Origin: Streptomyces sp. SS1-1 | GTDB taxonomy: Bacteria; Actinomycetota; Actinomycetes; Streptomycetales; Streptomycetaceae | DNA length: 64,000 nt | Direction: 5' to 3' | Assembly (NCBI RefSeq): GCF_008973465.1 | Contig: NZ_WBXN01000004.1 | Span: 1,116,001 to 1,180,000, forward strand | Shown here: positions 55,315 to 64,000 of the stretch, in pieces | Layout: the number at the start of each line of letters is the position of its first letter | How positions within the stretch are numbered: position 1 is the first letter of the stretch | The notes under the pieces: generated by a model | The model's input: the letters and a program-made list of their open reading frames with translations, nothing else | What the model was told of the DNA's origin: nothing | The model's database searches: none | Position numbers and translations under genes: made by a program

Positions 55315-56419
55315 CTACAGGGCGAGCAGCTCCTTGGTCGTGATGGTGAGTAGCTCGGGTCCGCCGTCCGCCTCGGGGCGGACGACGAGCGTGTCATCGA
55401 TCCGGACGCCGCCCCGGCCCGGGAGGTGGACCCCCGGTTCGACGGTGACCGGCACGCAAGCGTCCAGTTTACCCATGGCCGCGGGGGCCAACTGCGGGTC
55501 CTCGTCGATTTCGAGTCCGACACCGTGGCCCATGAGCGACGGCAGGCCCTCGTGGTGCCCGGCGGAGTCCAGCACCTGGCGGGCGGCCCGGTCCACGTCA
55601 CGGTAGGCGGCGCCCGGCGTCAGACTTTCCCGTCCGGCCCGCTGAGCGGCGAAGACGAGGTCGTACAGCTCGATCTGCCAGTCCGCGGGGGACGTGCCGA
55701 TCACGAAGGTACGGCCGATCTCGCAGCGGTAGCCGCGGTACGTCGCGCCCAGGCAGACGGAGAGGAAATCGCCCTCCTCGACCCGGCGGTCGGTGGGCCG
55801 GTGCGCCCGGCGGCCGGAGTGGGGGCCGGTGGCGACGGCCGTGGGGAAGGCGGGGCCGTCGGCGCCGTGGTCGACGAGGCGGCGCTCGAGCTCCAGGGCG
55901 AGGTGGCGTTCGGTACGGCCGACGAGGATGGACTCGAGGAGTTCGCCGAGGGCCTGGTCGGCGATCTCGGCGCCGATCCGGAGACAGGAGATCTCCTCCT
56001 CGTCCTTGACGACGCGGAGCTGTTCGACGGCGGTGCCGAGGCCGGCGAGACGGAGCCGCGGCGCGGCCGCGTGGAGGGCCTGGTGCCGGGCGACGGTGAG
56101 GTGGTGCTCCTCCACGGCGAGGGAGTCGGCGCCCTGGGCCGCGGCGAGGTCCGCGGCGGCGACGGCGGCGTCCCCGCCGGGGCGGGGAAGGGTGTGGATC
56201 AGCAGCGTCTCGTCGGGCGGCCCTCGTGGGGGCGCTCGTCGGGTGGCTCGGCGCACACGAGCAGGTCGTCGGTCCTGCCGAGGAGCAGCACGGCGCCCGC
56301 GGGGCGGCGCCCGCGAGGTAGCGGACGTTGGCGGGGCGGGAGATCAGCGCGGTGGCGCTGCCGCTGGCTTGGCAGCGGTCCCTCAGGCGGGAGCGGCGGG
56401 TGGCGTACACCTCTGACAT
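55315..56419 (-). pseudogene. M24 metallopeptidase (Xaa-Pro aminopeptidase-like), with two frameshifts
   Basis: The C-terminal 310 residues hold a full pita-bread domain: VVKDEEEISCLRIGAEIADQAL, GADGPAFPTAVATGPHSGRRAHRP, EGDFLSVCLGATYRGYRCEIGRTF, SLMGHGVGLEIDEDP and VTVEPGVHLPGRGGVRIDDT. The N-terminus (MSEVYATRRSRLRDRCQASG..ANVRYLAG, ATG 56419) is in another frame. Similarity passes through a third frame (GAVLLLGRTDDLLVCAEPPDERPHEG) between two single-base losses, near 56294-56310 and 56226-56240, both in GC-rich runs. It is either a pseudogene or an assembly error. The expected intact length is about 368 residues. Confidence 0.75.
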
Positions 56420-56515
56420 GACCCGAGCGTATGAGCTCCGCTCGGTTGGCGCCGGTTGGGGGCGGCTGAGTGGGGGTGGGGGGCTGTGCCGGGTGCGGGT
56501 TGATTTGGGGTTTTT

Positions 56516-56825
56516 GCGCAGTTTCCCGCGCCCCTGGGTGGGTGGCGGGCGTTGTTTGTCGGCTTCCCGCCGGTGGGGGGTGGTCGCGCAGTTCCCCGCG
56601 CCTCTGGGGGGGTGGGTGGTCGGCCTTGTTCGTCGGCCTCGGGCCGGTGGGGGTAGAGCGCGCAGTTCCCCGCGCCCCTGCAAGGTGGCGGGCGTCGACT
56701 GTCGGCTTTCCGCCGGTGGGGACTTCTCGCGCAGTTCCCCGCGCCCCTGGAGGGAGGTGGGTGGCCGGTCTCGTTCGTCGGCCTCAGGCCCGTGGGGGTT
56801 GGGCGCGCAGTTCCCCGCGCCCCTG
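56516..56825. repeat. Array of five GC-rich repeats, 70-76 bp period
   Basis: The 21-mer GCGCAGTTCCCCGCGCCCCTG or a one- or two-base variant begins at 56516, 56586, 56660, 56729 and 56805. The spacer sequences also resemble each other (CTTGTTCGTCGGCCTCGGGCCGGTGGGGG type). Its complement is, from memory, a very common dispersed intergenic element of Streptomyces genomes. The array fills most of the 480-bp gap between the peptidase and the P-loop gene. The remaining parts of this gap (56420-56515 and 56826-56899) show nothing recognisable. Confidence 0.9.
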
Positions 56826-56899
56826 AGGGGGTGGGTGGTGGTCCTCTGTGGGTGGCCTCGGGCCCGGGGGTGCGAGGCGTTGTGGCCCTTGCGCGAGGG

Positions 56900-57778
56900 C
56901 TACCAGGGCGGAGGGCTGGCCAGGGAGCGGGAGAGGACCTCGTCGAGGAGGTGGGCTGTCTGGGGGACGTCCAGTTGGGAGTTGTCGATGATGGGGAGGC
57001 CCGAGCCGTACCAGCCGGCCATGCGACCGTGGATGCGGGCGACCTCCTCGTCGGTGAGGCGGCGGTTGCCCGAGCGTTCGGCGTTGCGCTCCAGGACGAT
57101 CTCCAGGCCCGGGAGGAGGACGACCGGCAGAAGGCCGGGGCCCACATGCCGCTTCCAGCCGCCGAGGCCGACGACCGGCCGGTCGGGGAAGACCGCGTCG
57201 TCGAGGATGCAGGAGATCCCGTTGGCCAGGAAGTTGCGCGCGGCGAAGCCGCAGGTGCGGCGGGCGAGGCGGTACTGGGCCTCGGAGTGGTCGTTCCAGC
57301 CGGACTGGGGGTCGGCGAAGCCCGAGCGGACCCATTCGCGGACGTCGTCGAGGCTGATGTGCGCGGTGGGCACCCTGCGGTGGTCCGCCCAGTACTTGGC
57401 GACGCTCGTCTTGCCCGCTCCGGCCGGGCCGATGAGCAGGACCGCGAGGGTCGTGGACGTCGGGTCGGGGGCCGTCGCGGCGGGCGGGGCGCTCGGCATG
57501 GCGACGGGGCCGCCGGGCGGCAGCGGGACATGGCCGGTGCTCTCGGGCGCCGGGGGGCCGTAGCCGCCGTGCTGCGGGGCGGGCGCCGCGGGTCCCGGGG
57601 GTGCGAAGCCCGGCGCGGAGGGCGGCGGGGGCACGGGGGCGGGCCCCTGCGGTGCTCCCTGCGCTCCGGGGTGGTGCGCGGCCGGCGACCAGCCGTGCCC
57701 CGGCTGGTGGGGCGGCGGCAGCGGAGAACCCACTGCGTGCTGCATCCGGTGCCACTCCGTCTCGTCGTCCATGGCCAT
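56900..57778 (-). CDS. Proline-rich P-loop ATPase/kinase-like protein
   Basis: A 292-residue protein. Residues 1-108 are a disordered Pro/Gly/Ala-rich segment. Then comes a P-loop domain with LAVLLIGPAGAGKTSVAKYWAD (Walker A near residue 119), HISLDDVREWVRSGFADPQSGWNDHSEAQYRLARRT and LERNAERSGNRRLTDEEVARIHGRM. This resembles small kinase or zeta-toxin-like folds. Function unknown. It is conserved upstream of the aro genes in streptomycetes as recalled. Start ATG 57778 or 57772; a short AGCGGGG/CCCCGCT hairpin sits just upstream. Confidence 0.8.
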   Translation of the reverse strand: MAMDDETEWHRMQHAVGSPLPPPHQPGHGWSPAAHHPGAQGAPQGPAPVPPPPSAPGFAPPGPAAPAPQHGGYGPPAPESTGHVPLPPGGPVAMPSAPPAATAPDPTSTTLAVLLIGPAGAGKTSVAKYWADHRRVPTAHISLDDVREWVRSGFADPQSGWNDHSEAQYRLARRTCGFAARNFLANGISCILDDAVFPDRPVVGLGGWKRHVGPGLLPVVLLPGLEIVLERNAERSGNRRLTDEEVARIHGRMAGWYGSGLPIIDNSQLDVPQTAHLLDEVLSRSLASPPPW

Positions 57779-57820
57779 TGGCGCTGGCAGCGGGGCCTGC
57801 CCCGCTCCCTACCGAACGGT

Positions 57821-57860
57821 ACCGCCCCCGGCCGTCGTTTGGTGAACGGCCGGGGGCGGT
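57821..57860 (-). terminator. Terminator after aroB
   Basis: A 15-bp perfect stem, ACCGCCCCCGGCCGT (57821-57835) with ACGGCCGGGGGCGGT (57846-57860), lies 53 bp beyond the aroB stop. Confidence 0.85.
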
Positions 57861-57912
57861 CCGAAGTGCCCGTCGCCACAGGCGAATCGGACACAATCGT
57901 GCGTGCGTGGAC

Positions 57913-60700
<2,788 letters not shown>

Positions 60701-60880
60701 CGGTGCTCCTCGATGCTCGCGCCCTGGTACTGCACTGGGTACGCGTGTCAGCGCGTACCGCGACGGCGGCCAGGTGCGCGGCCCGGGCCCGCCACCTCCG
60801 ATCCTCCCACGTCCGGGACCGGCCACCGGCCGCCGGTCCATCTGGCGGACGTCCGGTGGACGCCTGGCGGCCGGGGCGGG

Positions 60881-60985
60881 TCAGGCGGAGGGCTCGCCCT
60901 GGCCCCGCGGCGGAGCATAGGAGCCGAAGAAGACGGCGCCGCTCATCTCGCTCTTGACGGACGCGAGCGGCACGCCTGCGGACAC
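60881..60985 (-). CDS. Possible small ORF (34 residues) between aroC and the SDR
   Basis: GTG 60985 has AGGGAAG about 10 bases upstream and reads VSAGVPLASVKSEMSGAVFF.. to a stop at 60881. An internal ATG is at 60946. No known family is recognised. The rest of this 367-bp gap holds no clear promoter or hairpin. Only the ribosome-binding-like motif and position support it. Confidence 0.3.
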   Translation of the reverse strand: MSAGVPLASVKSEMSGAVFFGSYAPPRGQGEPSA

Positions 60986-61067
60986 GGTGTCGTGCTTCCC
61001 TGTGAAATCCGCTCCGCCCCTGCGGAACTCAGCGGATCCTAGCTCGTACCCGGTTCCGGACAGGCAC

Positions 61068-61799
61068 TCACCAGGGGACCGGGCCGTGCTCGTCGAAGAA
61101 GCCGCCGGTCGGCCCGTCGTCGGGCAGCGTGGCGAGCCGGACGATCACGGCCGCGCCGTCGGCCGCGGTGCGGGTGAGGCCGGGGAACGCGGTGGTGAAG
61201 TCGGTCGCGCACGGCCCGGGATCGGCGGCGTTGACCAGGATGCCGCGGCCGCGCAGTTCCTTGGCGTACTGCACGGTGAGCGAGTTGAGCGCGGTCTTCG
61301 ACGGGACGTACGCGGCCATCGCGGGCCGGGTCGTGAAGTAGTCCTCGGGGTCGGTCATCCGGGTGAGGGAGCCCAGTCCACTGCTGACATTGACGATCCG
61401 GGCGGCGCGGGAGCGGGCGAGCAGCGGCAGCATCGCGGTGGTCACGCTGATCACGCCGAACACGTTGGTCTCGAACACCTCGCGTACGGCGGGCAGTTCG
61501 GCACCGCCGGGGCTCTGGGCGGCGAGGTCGCCGGAGATGCCGGCGTTGTTGACCAGGATGTCCAGCCGGCCGAAGCGCTCCTCGATCCAGCGGGCGGCGG
61601 ACAGGACGCTCGCCCGGTCCGTGACGTCCAGGGTGACCGGGTGCACCCGGTCACCCAGCTCGGCAGCGGCGGCCGCACCGCGCCGCGGGTCGCGCGAGGC
61701 CAGCAGGACCTGCGTGCCGAGCGAGGCGAGCCGGGCCGCGACCTCGCGTCCGATGCCCTTGTTGGCCCCGGTGACCAGGGCAATCGTGGTTTCTGTCAT
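61068..61799 (-). CDS. Short-chain dehydrogenase/reductase
   Basis: A 243-residue classical SDR. Cofactor motif IALVTGANKGIGREVAARLASLGTQVLLASRD suggests NADP preference (Arg after the second strand). It has LDILVNNAGISGD, VNVSSGLGSL and the catalytic AAYVPSKTALNSL (Tyr-x-x-x-Lys). The long loop before Tyr and the Asn-Lys-Gly pattern resemble plant-like carbonyl reductases. Substrate unknown. It is divergent from the LysR remnant, its likely former regulator. ATG 61799 has a weak ribosome binding site. Confidence 0.9.
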   Translation of the reverse strand: MTETTIALVTGANKGIGREVAARLASLGTQVLLASRDPRRGAAAAAELGDRVHPVTLDVTDRASVLSAARWIEERFGRLDILVNNAGISGDLAAQSPGGAELPAVREVFETNVFGVISVTTAMLPLLARSRAARIVNVSSGLGSLTRMTDPEDYFTTRPAMAAYVPSKTALNSLTVQYAKELRGRGILVNAADPGPCATDFTTAFPGLTRTAADGAAVIVRLATLPDDGPTGGFFDEHGPVPW

Positions 61800-61869
61800 G
61801 CGTCCAGCCCACCACGGGGGCGGCCGGGAGTTCCAACACCGATCAGGTGCGCGGCGATACCGTGCGGGT

Positions 61870-62656
61870 ATGGAACGACTGGAGGTCCGCGAGCTCGCCG
61901 CTCTCCCGCGCCATCCAGCAGCTCGAACGGCGACTGGGCGTGGCCCTGCTGGAACGCGGCGGTCGCCGGGTCGCACTGACCGAGGCGGGTGCCGTCCTGC
62001 TCCGCGAGAGCCGTACGGTGCTCGACGCCGTGTCGGCCGCGGCGCACCGCACCCGGCGGGCGGGCCGCGCCGACCCGTGTCTGGTCCTGGTCATCAAGCC
62101 GGGCGGCGACGGTGGCCTGCTGCCCGCGATCCTCGACGCCTATCAGGCCGAGCCGGACGCGCTGCCGGTCGAGCTGGTGTGCAGCCTCGGCGAGCGGGAG
62201 AACCTCCTGCGGGAGGGCCGTGCCGACGCCGCCCTGCTCCACCTCCCCCACCACGACCTCACCGGCCTGGACACCCAGGACCTCCTCACCGAGACGCAAC
62301 TCCTCGTGGTGCCGAGGTCGCATCGCCTCGCGGGCCGTACCCGGGTCCGCCTGGACGACATCGCAGGGGAGCCTCTGCCGCGCTGGCCGGGCGCATCCGA
62401 GGGTCACGGACCCGAGATCCACGACCTGGGGCAGCTTCTGCACCTGATCGCCCTGGGCCGCATGGTCGCCGTCCTCCCGTGCTCCATCCGCGGGCAGCTC
62501 CGCGACGACCTAGTGGCCGTCCCGGTCGATGACGCCGAGCCCACCACGCTCGCCCTCGCCTGGCCCGAGCACGCCACCTCCCCGGCCCTGGCCGCCTTCG
62601 TCCGCGCGGCCGCCACCGTGGCGGGCGGACGACGGGACTTCGCGGATACGACCTAG
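61870..62656 (+). pseudogene. LysR-family regulator lacking its HTH through an internal deletion
   Basis: The expected N-terminus MERLEVREL starts at ATG 61870, but it joins directly, in the wrong frame, to SSPLSRAIQQLERRLGVALLERGGRRVALTEAG. About 24 residues holding most of the winged helix (the part between ..LRYF and ..QPPLSRAI in relatives) are missing. The C-terminal effector domain is intact to the stop at 62656 (LVIKPGGDGGLLPAILDAYQ onward). The alternative GTG start at 61847 has no ribosome binding site. It overlaps aroE by 4 bp. Confidence 0.7.
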
Positions 62657-63504
62657 CCGGCCGCGAGAGCCCGCTCGCCCGCTGTGCGCACCGCCTCCAG
62701 CGGCGCCGGGGCGCGGCCGGTCATCTGCTCCACCTGGAGCACCGCCTGGTGCACCAGCAGGTCGAGGCCGCTGACGACGGCCCCGCCGAACATCGACCAG
62801 CGGGCCGCGAGCGCGGTGGGCCAGGGGTCGTAGAGCACGTCGAACAGGGTGGCGGGACGCTCGGGCACGGCGTGGGCGAGGGCGTCGGTGGTGCCGGCCG
62901 GGGTCGTCGCGATCACCAGCGGGGCGCGCAGCGCCTCGGCGGCGTCGGCCCAGTCGGCCGTATGGACCTCGATGCCGAGCCGCTCGCCCCACTGCCGCAT
63001 CTCGGAGGCGCGGGCCTCGCTGCGGACGTACGCCACGACCTCGCCGGTGCAGACGCGGGCCAGCGCGGCGAGCGCCGAGGACGCGGTGGCGCCGGCGCCG
63101 AGCACGGCGGCCGAGCCGACCTCCTCGATGCCGCGTTCGCGCAGGGCGGCGACCATGCCGGGGATGTCGGTGTTGTCACCGACGCGGCGGCCGTCCTCGG
63201 TGACGACGACGGTGTTGACGGCCTCGACCGAGGCGGCCGTCTCGCTGATCTCGTCGAGCAGCGGGATGACGGCCCGCTTCAGCGGCATGGTCAGCGACAG
63301 CCCGGCCCACTCGGGACCGAGCTCGGCGAGGAAGCCGGGCAGGGCGGCCTCGTCGACCTCGAAGCGGTCGTACGACCAGCCGGTGAGCCCCAGTTCGGCG
63401 TAGGCGGCCCGGTGCAGGACCGGGGACAGGGAGTGCCCGATGGGGGAACCGAGCACCGCCGCCCGGCACCGCCTGTCCGTCGCGGCCATCGCGGAGTCGT
63501 TCAC
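62653..63504 (-). CDS. aroE: Shikimate dehydrogenase
   Basis: A 283-residue enzyme reducing 3-dehydroshikimate. The N-terminal substrate domain has AAVLGSPIGHSLSPVLHRAAYAELGL, LSLTMPLKRAVIPLLDE (catalytic Lys) and AVNTVVVTEDGRRVGDNTD. The NADP domain has AAVLGAGATASSALAALAR, and the end has GLDLLVHQAVLQVEQMTG. The start is GTG 63504. It follows mltG by 13 bp, so it is in the mltG unit, separate from aroCKB. Confidence 0.96.
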   Translation of the reverse strand: MNDSAMAATDRRCRAAVLGSPIGHSLSPVLHRAAYAELGLTGWSYDRFEVDEAALPGFLAELGPEWAGLSLTMPLKRAVIPLLDEISETAASVEAVNTVVVTEDGRRVGDNTDIPGMVAALRERGIEEVGSAAVLGAGATASSALAALARVCTGEVVAYVRSEARASEMRQWGERLGIEVHTADWADAAEALRAPLVIATTPAGTTDALAHAVPERPATLFDVLYDPWPTALAARWSMFGGAVVSGLDLLVHQAVLQVEQMTGRAPAPLEAVRTAGERALAAG

Positions 63505-63517
63505 TTCTGCGTGATCC

Positions 63518-64000
63518 CTAGCTCTTCTTCCTCGACGCGTTGAACTCGTCGACCAGCTTCTCGTGGTCCTTCAGCGTCTTGGTGAACTTGCTGGTCTTGC
63601 CGTCCAGCGAGATGAAGTAGTACCAGCCGTCCTTCGTCGGGTTCAGCGCGCCCTTGAGCGCCTCCTCACCCGGGTTGTCGATGGGGCCGGGCGGCAGACC
63701 CTTGACGAAGTACGTGTTGTACGGGTTGTTGTACCGCCGCAGCTCGGCGATGCTCAGGTCGATCTTGCTCTGGTTCTTGATGTAGTTGTACGTGGAGTCG
63801 AACTCCAGGGACCCGTAGGTCTCGGGGTTCCCCCGCTTCAGGCGGTTGTAGACGACCTCGGCCATCTTGCGGTAGTCGTCGTGGCTGGTGCCCTCGGCCT
63901 GGGCCAGGCTCGCCACGGTGAGCACCTCCCACGGGTTGTCGAGCCCGAGGCCGGCGGCCTTCTTCTCCAGCCCCATCTGCTCGTACTTCTCCGTGGCCCG
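63518..64000 (-). CDS. mltG: Endolytic murein transglycosylase MltG, C-terminal part
   Basis: The C-terminal 160 residues are visible; the gene continues past the right edge. It has VLTVASLAQAEGTSHDDYRKMAEVVYNRLKRGNPETYGSLEFDSTYNYI, where the Glu of QAEG is the catalytic residue of the YceG fold, then YNTYFVKGLPPGPIDNPGEEALKGALNPTKDGWYYFI. It cuts nascent glycan strands at the membrane. The usual asparagine-rich and N-terminal membrane parts lie outside the window. Confidence 0.95.
   Translation of the reverse strand, partial: RATEKYEQMGLEKKAAGLGLDNPWEVLTVASLAQAEGTSHDDYRKMAEVVYNRLKRGNPETYGSLEFDSTYNYIKNQSKIDLSIAELRRYNNPYNTYFVKGLPPGPIDNPGEEALKGALNPTKDGWYYFISLDGKTSKFTKTLKDHEKLVDEFNASRKKS

Noticed and set aside
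56516..56825. Possible CRISPR array
   Set aside because: Spacers are similar to each other and 48-55 bp long, repeats are GC-rich intergenic elements, and there are no cas genes.
56470..56826. A 118-residue plus-strand ORF through the repeat array
   Set aside because: It is composed entirely of the 21-mer array and spacers and has no protein features.

Overview
The window is chromosomal DNA from a Streptomyces or very close relative. The evidence is very high GC with strong third-position GC bias, many GTG starts (one TTG), dense 4-bp ATGA/GTGA gene overlaps, and the lineage markers bldD (a 167-residue developmental regulator preceded by its own operator) and mihF/sIHF. From memory, the gene order matches the S. 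coelicolor core-chromosome stretch of roughly SCO1432-SCO1499. No database search was run. No rRNA, tRNA, CRISPR array, integrase or transposase was seen.

Layout. 1-7 kb: the start of an amino-acid permease, an unknown protein, a uridine-kinase-like P-loop protein, a possible small RNA, an AAA+ CbxX/EccA-like ATPase and two overlapping CNNM/CorC-type membrane proteins. 7-12.3 kb: one leftward operon under an FMN riboswitch, ribE-ribM-ribBA-ribH-hisE-hisG-PH-domain protein. 12.3-26.5 kb: accessory and metabolic genes. They comprise an apparently orphaned chitinase-type promoter, an NAD(P)-binding epimerase-like protein, a divergent ROK regulator and MFS pair with a palindromic operator, a thioesterase, a uracil/xanthine permease, a truncated GH6 cellulase, a DUF5995 protein, an LLM oxidoreductase, a flavin amine oxidase followed by a nitrilase-family hydrolase, an MFS protein, and a cationic amino-acid permease with an Lrp regulator. 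26.7-36 kb: GuaB1-type GMP reductase, barstar-like protein, SorC-type regulator, rpe, MMPL transporter, rsmB, fmt and a small HTH protein. 36-43 kb: a 230-bp tandem non-coding duplication, then leftward priA, metK, coaBC, rpoZ, gmk and mihF. 43.3-53.3 kb: the pyrimidine operon pyrR-pyrB-pyrC-(membrane protein)-carA-carB-pyrD-pyrF, with a PyrR-type leader and a hairpin between carB and pyrD. 53.4-64 kb: bldD, nusB, efp, a frameshifted M24 peptidase, a 70-76-bp repeat array, a proline-rich P-loop protein, aroB-aroK-aroC, an SDR divergent from a LysR remnant, aroE and the end of mltG.

How the genes work together. The window joins de novo UMP synthesis, the flavin pathway with the first two histidine steps, shikimate-pathway enzymes, translation and transcription housekeeping (efp, nusB, rpoZ, fmt, rsmB), SAM and CoA synthesis, and two nucleoid or developmental regulators. 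Three genes look broken or truncated: the GH6 cellulase, the M24 peptidase and the LysR regulator. The most unusual structures are the orphan chitinase-like promoter with hairpins directly downstream, two different non-coding repeat arrays, helically spaced TTGC motifs upstream of the permease/Lrp unit, and a promoter-plus-terminator unit at about 2.3 kb that could make a small RNA.
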